From: Burkholderiales bacterium
Lineage (GTDB): Bacteria > Pseudomonadota > Gammaproteobacteria > Burkholderiales > Burkholderiaceae_C
Length of the DNA: 33,363 bases
Direction: 5' to 3'
Assembly: GCA_025352345.1 (NCBI GenBank)
Contig: JANXTP010000090.1
Coordinates: 1-33,363 of the forward strand
Shown here: in pieces, positions 9,237 to 17,492 of the stretch
How the letters are laid out: the number at the start of each line of letters is the position of its first letter
Position numbering within the stretch: the first letter of the stretch is position 1
The notes under the pieces: generated by a model
Told to the model about the DNA's origin: nothing
Seen by the model: only the letters and a program-made list of their open reading frames with translations
The model's database searches: none
Program-made: the position numbers and the translations under genes

Positions 9237-9548
9237 ATGAATTGCAGCATGTGGAGGTCTGGTCGCGAGCAAGTGTCTTATGAAGAAAGCTCGCTCTGCT
9301 GCGACTTCACATGCACGTATCCGCGTAACGGTCAGCCTCAATGTTTCTACCTGATTGACCGGACGACGGAAAATGAAGTCGAACGCAAGCTCACGCCGAA
9401 CGAACTGGCGCGCATCGAAATTTGCCCCCGAGACGACCTGCCCACTCGAAGGTTTCCTCGCTTCAAGATCGGCAGTCAAGAACTGATGGTTGTTCGCGGT
9501 CAATCACTCCGAGAACTTGGTGGTCACCCGCGGCATTTCGCAAGCTAA
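9237..9548 (+). CDS. Small Cys-containing orphan protein (103 aa) between moaA and mobA
   Basis: [103 protein letters not shown]. Same strand, 7 bp after moaA stop; its TAA overlaps the mobA ATG (TAATG). No family recognised. Confidence 0.6.
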   Translation: MNCSMWRSGREQVSYEESSLCCDFTCTYPRNGQPQCFYLIDRTTENEVERKLTPNELARIEICPRDDLPTRRFPRFKIGSQELMVVRGQSLRELGGHPRHFAS

Positions 9549-10210
9549 TGATCCCCACTGAACACATCACTGGTCTGATCCTGGCCGGCGGCCGGGGCAG
9601 CCGGATGGGTGGGGTCGACAAGGGTTTGCAGAACCACTGGGGCATTCCGCTCGCGCTGCATGCCATGCAGAGGCTGTCGCCGCAGGTCGGCACGGTGATG
9701 ATCAGTGCCAACCGCCACCTCGACACCTACGCGTCGTTGGGCGTTCCGGTGTGGCCCGACGCGATGCCCGACTACGCCGGGCCACTCGCGGGCGTTCTCG
9801 CAGGGCTGGAACACTGCGACACGCCCTACTTGGTGACGGTGCCCTGCGACACGCCGAACTTTCCGACCGATCTGGTCGCGCGGCTGGCGGTTGGTTTGAT
9901 CGCAAAGGACACGCAGATCGCGATGGCCGCGACGCGCGATGGTGATGGCGCGCAGGCGCAGCCTGTGTTCTGCCTGATGACGTGCAGCCTGAAAGACAGC
10001 CTGATCGAATTCATCGCCAGCGGCCAGCGCCAGGTCGAGCGCTGGACGGCTTTGCACCGCTGTGCCACGGTGCTGTTCGACGACGTGGCCGCTTTTGCCA
10101 ACGCCAACACCGCACAAGAGCTACACCAGTTACAGACGGCTGCGATGACGCCGGGCGTGATTCAAACCGGCGACCGGGACAATGTGCTCCCGTTCGCCGG
10201 CCTTGCCTGA
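9548..10210 (+). CDS. mobA: Molybdenum cofactor guanylyltransferase
   Basis: '[83 protein letters not shown]' and '[14 protein letters not shown]'. Confidence 0.96.
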   Translation: MIPTEHITGLILAGGRGSRMGGVDKGLQNHWGIPLALHAMQRLSPQVGTVMISANRHLDTYASLGVPVWPDAMPDYAGPLAGVLAGLEHCDTPYLVTVPCDTPNFPTDLVARLAVGLIAKDTQIAMAATRDGDGAQAQPVFCLMTCSLKDSLIEFIASGQRQVERWTALHRCATVLFDDVAAFANANTAQELHQLQTAAMTPGVIQTGDRDNVLPFAGLA

Positions 10211-10216
10211 AAAGCG

Positions 10217-12625
10217 TCAGCGCTTCGCCAGCCGCTGCCAGGTCTCGACGACGGTGTCGGGGTTCAGCGAGATCGACACGATGCCTTCGGCCGCCAGCCA
10301 GTCGGCAAAGTCAGGGTGATCGCTCGGGCCCTGGCCGCAGATGCCGACGTACTTGCCCACCGCACGGCAGGCCGCGATGGCGCGTGAAATCATCGCCTTG
10401 ACGGCCGGATCGCGCTCGTCGAAGTCGCGCGCCAGCAGCTCCATGCCGGAGTCGCGGTCCAGGCCCAGCGTCAGCTGCGTCAGGTCGTTCGAGCCGATCG
10501 ACATGCCGTCGAAGTACTCGAGGAACTGCTCGGCCAGGATCGCGTTGCTCGGGATCTCGCACATCATGATCACGCGCAGGTCGTCGGTGCCGCCGAGTGC
10601 CGCGCGCTTCAGACCCCGCTCAGCCAGCATCTCGGTGACGCGCTTGGCTTGACCCAAGGTGCGTACGAACGGGATCATGATCTCGACGTTGCACAGGCCC
10701 ATGTCGTTGCGCACCCGCTTGAGCGCCTCGCACTCCATCGCGAAGGCTTCTCCGAATTCCTCGCTGACGTAGCGCGACGCGCCGCGGAAGCCAAGCATCG
10801 GGTTCTCTTCTTCCGGCTCATAGCGTGAGCCACCGATCAGCTTGCGGTACTCGTTGCACTTGAAGTCGCTCAGGCGCACGATCACCGGCTTCGGCCAGAA
10901 GGCCGCCGCGATGGTGGCGACACCTTCGACCAGCTTGTCGACGTAAAACGCTCGCGGCGACGCATGGCCGCGCGCCACCGATTCGACCGCCTTCTTCAGA
11001 TCGAGGTCGATGTTCGGGTAGTCGAGGATCGCCTTCGGGTGGACGCCAATGTTGTTGTTGATGATGAATTCGAGCCGCGCCAGGCCGACGCCGCTGTTGG
11101 GCATTTGCGCGAAGTCGAAGGCGAGCTGCGGGTTGCCCACGTTCATCATGATCTTGATCGGGCAGTACGGCAGTTCGCCGCGCACCACGTCGCTGATCTC
11201 GGTCTCCAGCAGGCCGTCGTAGACGTAGCCGGTGTCGCCCTCTGAACAGGCCACCGTCACCAGCGCGCCGTCCTTCAAGGTGTCGGTGGCGTCGCCGCAG
11301 CCGACCACCGCCGGCACGCCGAGCTCGCGAGCGATGATGGCCGCATGGCAGGTTCGGCCACCGCGGTTGGTGACGATCGCGCTGGCGCGCTTCATCACCG
11401 GCTCCCAGTTCGGATCGGTCATGTCGGCGACCAGCACGTCGCCGGGCTGTACCGTGTCCATGTCGGCCAGGCTGTGCACGATGCGCACCGGGCCAGTACC
11501 GATCTTCTGGCCGATCGCGCGGCCTTCAGCGAGCACCGTGCCAGTGGACTTCAACTTGTAGCGCTGTTCCAGCTTGCCTTCGGACTGGCTCTTCACCGTC
11601 TCGGGGCGCGCCTGCAGGATGTAGAGCTTGCCGTCACTGCCGTCCTTGCCCCATTCAATGTCCATTGGGCGGCCGTAGTGCTGCTCAATGATCAGCGCGT
11701 AGTGCGCCAGCTCGGCCACGTCGGCGTCGGTCAGAGAATAGCGGTTGCGCAGTTCCGGCGCGGTGTCTACCGTTGAGACCAGCTTGCCGGTGGCGGCGCG
11801 GTCGGCAGCGCTGGCGAACTCCATCTTGATCAGCTTCGAGCCCAGGTTGCGGCGGATGATGGCCGGCTTGCCCGCACGCAGCATCGGCTTGTGGACGTAG
11901 AACTCGTCCGGGTTCACGGCACCCTGCACCACCGTTTCACCGAGGCCATAGCTGGAGGTGATGAACACCACGTCCTTGAAGCCGCTTTCGGTGTCGATGG
12001 TGAACATCACACCGGCCGACCCGAGGTCAGAGCGCACCATGCGCTGCACGCCGGCCGACAAGGCCACTTCGGCATGCGCGTAGCCCTTGTGCACCCGGTA
12101 GCTGATGGCGCGGTCGTTGTAGAGGCTCGCGAACACCTCCTTCATCTTGTGCAACACGTCGTCGATGCCGACCACGTTCAGGAAGGTCTCCTGCTGGCCG
12201 GCAAAACTGGCATCTGGCAGGTCTTCGGCAGTGGCCGATGAGCGAACCGCGAAAGACGCGCCGGGGTTGCCCGCAGTCAGCGCCTCGAAATGATGGCGGA
12301 TGGCCTGGCCCAAGTCGGCAGGAAACGGGGTGTCTTCGATCCACTGGCGAATTTGTGCACCCGCCTCGGCGAGCGCTCGCACGTCGTCGGTGTTCAGCGT
12401 TTTCAGGTGCGCCTCGATGCGCGTGGCCAGGCCGTTGTGCGCCAGGAACTGCCGAAAGGCGTGCGCCGTGGTAGCGAAGCCACCAGGGACCCGCACGCCG
12501 GTGGCCGACAACTGACTGATCATTTCGCCGAGCGAGGCGTTCTTGCCGCCCACCGACTCGACGTCGGTCATCCTCAAGTGTTCAAGCGGTACGACCAGCG
12601 CGGTCGCCAGGTTCTGGGTTGACAT
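10217..12625 (-). CDS. ppsA: Phosphoenolpyruvate synthase
   Basis: Starts [36 protein letters not shown]; '[26 protein letters not shown]' phosphohistidine region; PEP-utilizing C-terminal '[16 protein letters not shown]', '[17 protein letters not shown]'. Confidence 0.97.
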   Translation of the reverse strand: MSTQNLATALVVPLEHLRMTDVESVGGKNASLGEMISQLSATGVRVPGGFATTAHAFRQFLAHNGLATRIEAHLKTLNTDDVRALAEAGAQIRQWIEDTPFPADLGQAIRHHFEALTAGNPGASFAVRSSATAEDLPDASFAGQQETFLNVVGIDDVLHKMKEVFASLYNDRAISYRVHKGYAHAEVALSAGVQRMVRSDLGSAGVMFTIDTESGFKDVVFITSSYGLGETVVQGAVNPDEFYVHKPMLRAGKPAIIRRNLGSKLIKMEFASAADRAATGKLVSTVDTAPELRNRYSLTDADVAELAHYALIIEQHYGRPMDIEWGKDGSDGKLYILQARPETVKSQSEGKLEQRYKLKSTGTVLAEGRAIGQKIGTGPVRIVHSLADMDTVQPGDVLVADMTDPNWEPVMKRASAIVTNRGGRTCHAAIIARELGVPAVVGCGDATDTLKDGALVTVACSEGDTGYVYDGLLETEISDVVRGELPYCPIKIMMNVGNPQLAFDFAQMPNSGVGLARLEFIINNNIGVHPKAILDYPNIDLDLKKAVESVARGHASPRAFYVDKLVEGVATIAAAFWPKPVIVRLSDFKCNEYRKLIGGSRYEPEEENPMLGFRGASRYVSEEFGEAFAMECEALKRVRNDMGLCNVEIMIPFVRTLGQAKRVTEMLAERGLKRAALGGTDDLRVIMMCEIPSNAILAEQFLEYFDGMSIGSNDLTQLTLGLDRDSGMELLARDFDERDPAVKAMISRAIAACRAVGKYVGICGQGPSDHPDFADWLAAEGIVSISLNPDTVVETWQRLAKR

Positions 12626-12778
12626 GGAAAAGCTCCGTGATGTGAAAAACCAGTGCCGCCTGCGAGGCATGTGCGGGGCCCGAGCGAGGCTTCGAGGGCA
12701 ACCATCCACCACCGCAAACATCGGAGGCATCGACTGCGTGCGACGGGTGGCGAAGTGGCAGCAACATGGGCAGGAGAC

Positions 12779-12802
12779 TTTCAACCGAGTTTACGGTTGA
12801 AA
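12779..12802. promoter_or_regulatory. Perfect inverted repeat in the ppsA-ppsR divergent region (candidate operator or hairpin)
   Basis: TTTCAACCG-AGTTTA-CGGTTGAAA: 9-bp arms, 6-bp spacer. Confidence 0.6.
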
Positions 12803-12845
12803 TCCCTATGATGTGGTTGGTTACCCCCTTGAGAGGTCTGCCCAC

Positions 12846-13667
12846 ATGTCGAACCGCACAGTCTTCTTCGTCTCCGACGGCACGGGCATCACCGCCGAGA
12901 CCTTTGGCAACTCGATCCTGAACCAGTTCTCGATCCGGCCGCACCATGTGCGCCGACCGTTCATCGACAGCGTCGACAAGGCGCACCAGGTGATGCGCGA
13001 GATCAACCATGCTGCCGAGGTTGAGGGCTGCAAGCCCATCGTCTTCGTGACGCTGATCGACCCCGCGGCGCAGACCATCTTCAAGGAGAGCTGCGCCGGC
13101 CTGGTGCTCGACCTGTTCAACACCTTCATCGAGCCGCTGGAGGCGGAATTCGGCGTCAAGTCCAACCACCGGGTCGGGCGCTTCTCCGATGTGTCGAAAA
13201 GCCAGGAGTACACCGACCGCATCGAGGCGATCAACTTCTCGCTCGCCCACGACGATGGCCAGTCGTCGAAGAACCTGCTGTCGGCCGACGTGATCCTGGT
13301 CGGTGTCAGCCGCAGCGGCAAGACGCCAACCTCGCTGTACCTGGCCATGCAGCACGGCATCAAGGCGGCCAATTGCCCATTGATCCCGGAGGATTTCGAC
13401 CGCGGTCACATCCCGCCGGCCCTGGAGCCTTACAAGAAAAAATGCTTCGGCCTGACGATTGATCCGGTGCGGCTGAACCAGATCCGCACCGAACGCCGCC
13501 CCGACAGCACCTACGCCTCGCTGAACAACTGCCGCTACGAGGTGCGCGCCGCCGAGACGATGATGCGCAAGGCCGGTATCGCCTGGCTGTCGTCGACGCA
13601 CAAATCGATCGAGGAAATCGCCACCACCATCCTGCGCGACATTCGGCCGGATCGGCTGATGTATTGA
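12846..13667 (+). CDS. ppsR: Pyruvate, water dikinase regulatory protein (kinase/phosphotransferase, DUF299)
   Basis: 'MSNRTVFFVSDGTGITAETFGNSILNQF', P-loop-like 'VILVGVSRSGKTPTSLYLA'; divergent from ppsA as in other Gram-negatives. Confidence 0.95.
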   Translation: MSNRTVFFVSDGTGITAETFGNSILNQFSIRPHHVRRPFIDSVDKAHQVMREINHAAEVEGCKPIVFVTLIDPAAQTIFKESCAGLVLDLFNTFIEPLEAEFGVKSNHRVGRFSDVSKSQEYTDRIEAINFSLAHDDGQSSKNLLSADVILVGVSRSGKTPTSLYLAMQHGIKAANCPLIPEDFDRGHIPPALEPYKKKCFGLTIDPVRLNQIRTERRPDSTYASLNNCRYEVRAAETMMRKAGIAWLSSTHKSIEEIATTILRDIRPDRLMY

Positions 13668-13686
13668 TCAACAACCGAATAAAGTT

Positions 13687-13719
13687 GATATCATGATATC
13701 TTCTGTATCGGGAGATATC
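13687..13719. promoter_or_regulatory. Candidate toxin-antitoxin operator: GATATCATGATATC palindrome plus a third GATATC half-site
   Basis: GATATC at 13687, 13695 and 13714; the first two form a perfect 14-bp palindrome and the last abuts the GTG start and overlaps the SD-like GGGAG. Confidence 0.65.
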
Positions 13720-13720
13720 A

Positions 13721-13969
13721 GTGGCCCAGTTCACCGTCAGAAACCTCGAAGAGGATTTAAAGACTCGCCTCAAGCGCCGAGCGGCACGGCATGGTGCCAG
13801 CATGGAAGAGGAAGTGCGCCAGATCCTGCGCAATGCGGTCAAGGACGAGACCCCTCCCGCCGCTCGGCTGGGCAGCCGCATCGCGGCGCGCTTTGCCAAG
13901 GTCGGCCTCGCCCAGCCCTTGCCTGAGTTGAAGGGTCAGCCGGTGCGGCCGGTGCGCTTCGGCGAATGA
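13721..13969 (+). CDS. FitA-like ribbon-helix-helix antitoxin
   Basis: 'MAQFTVRNLEEDLKTRLKRRAARHGASMEEEVRQILRNAV' RHH pattern; GTG start; 4-bp ATGA overlap with the downstream PIN toxin. Confidence 0.9.
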   Translation: MAQFTVRNLEEDLKTRLKRRAARHGASMEEEVRQILRNAVKDETPPAARLGSRIAARFAKVGLAQPLPELKGQPVRPVRFGE

Positions 13970-14382
13970 TCATCCTCGACACCAATGTGTTGTCGGAGCT
14001 GATGCGCAGCGCGCCCGACCCAGCCGTCGTGGCCTGGCTCGATGGGCAGGCCGCCGAATCGGTCTGGCTCACCAGCATCACCTTGTTTGAGGCGCGCATG
14101 GGCTTGGCGCTGCTGCCCAGCGGCAAACGCCGCCGTGCGCTCGAAGACAGTTTCGAGCAGTTGCTGGCGCAGGAACTCGAACACCGCGTGCTGCCCTTCG
14201 ACGCAGAGGCCGCAGCGCAGGCGGCCTTGCTCGGCGCAGCGCGCCAGCAGGCCGGACGCGTCGCCGACATGCGCGACACACAGATCGCCGGTATCGCGAT
14301 GGCCCGCCGGGCCACGCTCGCCACACGCAATCTGAAGCATTTCGACGACCTGACGACACCGGTGTTCAACCCTTGGGGTTGA
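13966..14382 (+). CDS. PIN domain ribonuclease toxin (FitB/VapC family)
   Basis: 'MIILDTNVLSELMRSAPDPAVVAWLDGQ', 'TLFEARMGLALLP', 'VADMRDTQIAGIAMARRATLATRNLKHFDDL': conserved PIN acidic residues. Confidence 0.93.
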   Translation: MIILDTNVLSELMRSAPDPAVVAWLDGQAAESVWLTSITLFEARMGLALLPSGKRRRALEDSFEQLLAQELEHRVLPFDAEAAAQAALLGAARQQAGRVADMRDTQIAGIAMARRATLATRNLKHFDDLTTPVFNPWG

Positions 14383-14390
14383 ATCCGCCG

Positions 14391-15635
14391 ATGCAGCATG
14401 TCGACGCGGTGATCATCGGCGCCGGCGCCGCCGGGCTGCATTGCGCGGCGATCGCCGGACAGCGCGGCTTGCGGGTCCTGCTGATCGACCATGCCGAGCG
14501 GGTGGCCGAGAAGATCCGCATCTCCGGTGGCGGGCGCTGCAACTTCACCAACCGCGACACCACGCCGGCCCAGTTCCTGTCGGCCAACCCGGCGTTCTGC
14601 CGCTCGGCGCTGGCCCGCTACACACCTACCGATTTCATCGCGCTGCTGCAGCGACACCGCATCGCCTTTCACGAAAAGCACAAGGGTCAGCTGTTCTGCG
14701 ACGAGTCCAGCGAAGACATCATCGCTATGCTGCTACGCGAGTGCGACGCCGGGGCGGTGACGCGCTGGCAGTCCTGCGCGGTGCACTCAGTCGCGCAAGG
14801 CGCCAGCGGCTTCGAGATCGCCACCGACCGCGGAACGGTGCGCGCCGCGCGCGTGGTCGTCGCGACCGGAGGCCTGTCGATCCCGAAGATCGGCGCCACC
14901 GACTTCGGCCACCGCCTGGCGCGCCAGTTCGGCCATGCCATCGTCGAGACGCGTCCGGCGCTGGTGCCCTTGACCTTTGACGCCACGGCCTGGCAGCCAT
15001 TCGTCGCGCTCGCTGGCTTGTCGCTGGAGGCGGTCGTGTCCACCGGCGGCGATGGCGGCAACGGTAAACGCCGTGGCAAGAGCGGTGGCGAGTTCACTGA
15101 GGATCTGCTGTTCACCCATCGAGGCCTGAGCGGGCCGGCGGTGCTGCAGATTTCGACCTACTGGCGCCCTGGCACGCCGCTGGTGCTGGACCTGGTGCCG
15201 CAGCACGATCTGCAAGGCACGTTGGCCGCGGCCAAGACGACCTCGCGGCGCAAGCTGTCCAACGAGTTGGCCGAATGGTTGCCGCGGCGCCTCGCAGACA
15301 CCTGGCTGCTCACCCACCCGGACATCGCCGACAGGCCGATGCCCGACATGCGCGACCGCGATCTGGCCGCGCTCGCCGCCAGCCTGAAGCAATGGCAACT
15401 CGTGCCCAGCGGCACCGAGGGCTACCGCAAGGCCGAGGTCACTGCCGGTGGCATTGACACCCGGGAGCTCAGTTCGATCACGCTGGAAAGCAGGCGGGTG
15501 CCGGGCCTGCACTTCATCGGCGAGGTGGTCGATGTGACGGGCTGGCTGGGGGGCTACAACTTCCAGTGGGCCTGGGCCAGCGCGGCAGCCTGTGCCGGCG
15601 CGCTGTCGGCGCCTACCAGCACATTGGCTGGTTGA
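14391..15635 (+). CDS. HI0933/YhiN-family NAD(P)/FAD-dependent oxidoreductase (TIGR03862-like)
   Basis: 'DAVIIGAGAAGLHCAAIAGQRGLRVLLIDHAERVAEKIRISGGGRCNFTNRDT' and C-terminal 'VTAGGIDTRELSSITLESRRVPGLHFIGEVVDVTGWLGGYNFQWAWASAAACAGAL'. A TTG start at 14373 is possible; ATG at 14391 preferred. Confidence 0.92.
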   Translation: MQHVDAVIIGAGAAGLHCAAIAGQRGLRVLLIDHAERVAEKIRISGGGRCNFTNRDTTPAQFLSANPAFCRSALARYTPTDFIALLQRHRIAFHEKHKGQLFCDESSEDIIAMLLRECDAGAVTRWQSCAVHSVAQGASGFEIATDRGTVRAARVVVATGGLSIPKIGATDFGHRLARQFGHAIVETRPALVPLTFDATAWQPFVALAGLSLEAVVSTGGDGGNGKRRGKSGGEFTEDLLFTHRGLSGPAVLQISTYWRPGTPLVLDLVPQHDLQGTLAAAKTTSRRKLSNELAEWLPRRLADTWLLTHPDIADRPMPDMRDRDLAALAASLKQWQLVPSGTEGYRKAEVTAGGIDTRELSSITLESRRVPGLHFIGEVVDVTGWLGGYNFQWAWASAAACAGALSAPTSTLAG

Positions 15636-15646
15636 AACCGGTCAGG

Positions 15647-15675
15647 TTGCCAGCTTCGGGATGGCTGTCTATAAT
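15647..15675 (+). promoter_or_regulatory. Sigma70 promoter for rpsU
   Basis: TTGCCA (15647-15652), 17-bp spacer, TATAAT (15670-15675). Confidence 0.8.
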
Positions 15676-15797
15676 CTCGCGCTTTGCTGGCAAACACGCT
15701 TTGTGGTGGTTTGCTTGCGCGACTCGAGAGTCCGGACCTTCCGTTTCGATGTCGAGCATCCCGCCCCAAGCACATTCAATCTGGATTCAATCGATAC

Positions 15798-16010
15798 ATG
15801 ACTACGATTCGCGTGAAAGAAAACGAGCCATTCGACGTGGCATTGCGCCGCTTCAAGCGCACCATCGAGAAACTCGGCCTGCTGACCGACCTGCGGGCAC
15901 GCGAGTTTTACGAAAAGCCGACCGCCGAGCGCAAGCGCAAGAAGGCAGCGGCAGTGAAGCGCCACTTCAAGCGCGTTCGCAGCATGCAGCTGCCGAAAAA
16001 GCTGTTCTGA
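15798..16010 (+). CDS. rpsU: 30S ribosomal protein S21
   Basis: [70 protein letters not shown], 70 aa. Confidence 0.98.
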   Translation: MTTIRVKENEPFDVALRRFKRTIEKLGLLTDLRAREFYEKPTAERKRKKAAAVKRHFKRVRSMQLPKKLF

Positions 16011-16033
16011 CAGTCTTCTCGCGCCACCGAAAG

Positions 16034-16056
16034 GCCCGCTCTTTGCGGGCTTTTTC
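16034..16056 (+). terminator. Rho-independent terminator after rpsU
   Basis: GCCCGC-TCTTT-GCGGGC followed by TTTTTCTTT. Confidence 0.88.
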
Positions 16057-16106
16057 TTTGCCCCGCGGACTTTCCCGCATGATCAACATTCACCGGACGC
16101 GCCACC

Positions 16107-16553
16107 ATGAGCCTGAAAGACCAGATCACCGAGGACATGAAGACCGCGATGCGCGCCAAGGACGCGCCCCGGCTGCTGACGATCCGCGGGCTGCTGGCCG
16201 CCTGCAAGCAGCGCGAGGTCGATGAACGCATCGTCCTCGACGATGCAGCCGTCATCGCCATCATCGACAAGCTGATCAAACAGCGCAAGGACTCGATCTC
16301 GCAGTTTGGCGCCGCCGGCCGCACCGACCTGGTCGACAAGGAAACCGCCGAGCTGACGGTGCTGGAAGGCTACCTGCCGCAGCGCCTCGGTGCCGACGAG
16401 ATCACCGCGCAAGTGCAGGCCATCGTCGCCGAACTTGGTGCCACCGGCCCGGGCGACATGGGCAAGGTGATGGCGGTGGTCAAGGGCCAGCTGGCCGGCA
16501 AGGCCGACATGGGCCTGGTGTCGGCTGCCGTCAAGCAGGCCTTGGCCCGCTGA
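16107..16553 (+). CDS. yqeY: GatB/YqeY domain protein
   Basis: 'MSLKDQITEDMKTAMRAKDAPRLLTIRGLLAACKQREVDERI', 'LEGYLPQRLGADEI', 'GDMGKVMAVVKGQLAGKADMGLVSAAVKQAL'. Confidence 0.95.
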   Translation: MSLKDQITEDMKTAMRAKDAPRLLTIRGLLAACKQREVDERIVLDDAAVIAIIDKLIKQRKDSISQFGAAGRTDLVDKETAELTVLEGYLPQRLGADEITAQVQAIVAELGATGPGDMGKVMAVVKGQLAGKADMGLVSAAVKQALAR

Positions 16554-16579
16554 ACCCACACCCCGCGAGAAGAACCACC

Positions 16580-16924
16580 ATGAGCTTGCCGCCATTGCAA
16601 CCTTTGAGCGCCGACGTCAGCGCCAGCTCCCAGCTCGAACCGGCTGCGATGGCCTTGCTGGCTCAGGCCGGCTTCAAGAGCGTCATCAACAACCGACCGG
16701 ACCACGAAGGCGGCACCGATCAGCCGACCAGCGCCGCGATCGAAGCTGCCGCCATGGCCGCTGGGCTGCGCTACGCGCACCTGCCGGTCGCGCCGGGCTA
16801 CCAGAGCCCGGAAGAGATCGCGAGGTTCCGCGAACTGTTGGACGCGATGCCCAAGCCGCTGTTGGTGTTCTGCCGCACCGGCACCCGCTCGGGCAAGCTG
16901 TTCCAGGCCGCCACCTCGGCCTGA
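16580..16924 (+). CDS. DUF442/TIGR01244 family phosphatase-like/sulfur-transferase protein (Blh-like)
   Basis: 'GFKSVINNRPDHEGGTDQPTSAAIEAAAMAAGLRYAHLPVAPG' and CX5R-type 'VFCRTGTRSGKL'. Confidence 0.88.
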   Translation: MSLPPLQPLSADVSASSQLEPAAMALLAQAGFKSVINNRPDHEGGTDQPTSAAIEAAAMAAGLRYAHLPVAPGYQSPEEIARFRELLDAMPKPLLVFCRTGTRSGKLFQAATSA

Positions 16925-16934
16925 TTCAAGCCTG

Positions 16935-17492
16935 GTGCTCAAGCTGCTCAAGCTGTCGCGCCTGATCGACCGGCTGAACGCCACGGTTGGGCGCTGGGTG
17001 GCATGGCTGGTGCTCGCCGCGGTGCTGATCAGCGCCGGCAACGCGGTGGTGCGCAAGCTGCTCAACACCAGCTCGAACGCCTTCCTGGAAATCCAGTGGT
17101 ACCTGTTCGCCGCGGTCTTCCTGCTGGTCGCAGGGGACACGCTGCGCCGTCAGGCACATGTGCGCATCGACGTGCTGTCCGCGCGGCTGTCGAAGCGCGC
17201 ACAGGCCTGGATCGACATCTTCGGTGTGCTGTGCTTTGTGCTGCCGCTGGTCGTGATGGTGATCGGCCTGTCATGGCCGATCGTGGCCCGCGCTTATGCG
17301 ACCGGCGAGATGTCGAACAACGCCGGCGGCCTGATCCGCTGGCCGGTGCTGGCACTGCTGCCGCTGGGCTTTTCGCTGCTGGGGTTGCAGGGCCTGTCTG
17401 AGCTGATCAAGCGGGTGGCCTGGCTGCGCGGCCTGATCGCAGAGCCTGCGGTCGCCCAAGACGACACCGCGGCCGGCAAGGACACCCGCTGA
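16935..17492 (+). CDS. dctQ: TRAP transporter small permease (DctQ)
   Basis: GTG start; four hydrophobic segments, 'SSNAFLEIQWYLFAAVFLLVAGDTLRRQAHVRIDVL' DctQ motif. Confidence 0.92.
   Translation: MLKLLKLSRLIDRLNATVGRWVAWLVLAAVLISAGNAVVRKLLNTSSNAFLEIQWYLFAAVFLLVAGDTLRRQAHVRIDVLSARLSKRAQAWIDIFGVLCFVLPLVVMVIGLSWPIVARAYATGEMSNNAGGLIRWPVLALLPLGFSLLGLQGLSELIKRVAWLRGLIAEPAVAQDDTAAGKDTR

Noticed and set aside
12582-13601. 339-aa minus-strand ORF
   Set aside because: Antisense to ppsR, spanning the ppsA promoter; no motifs.
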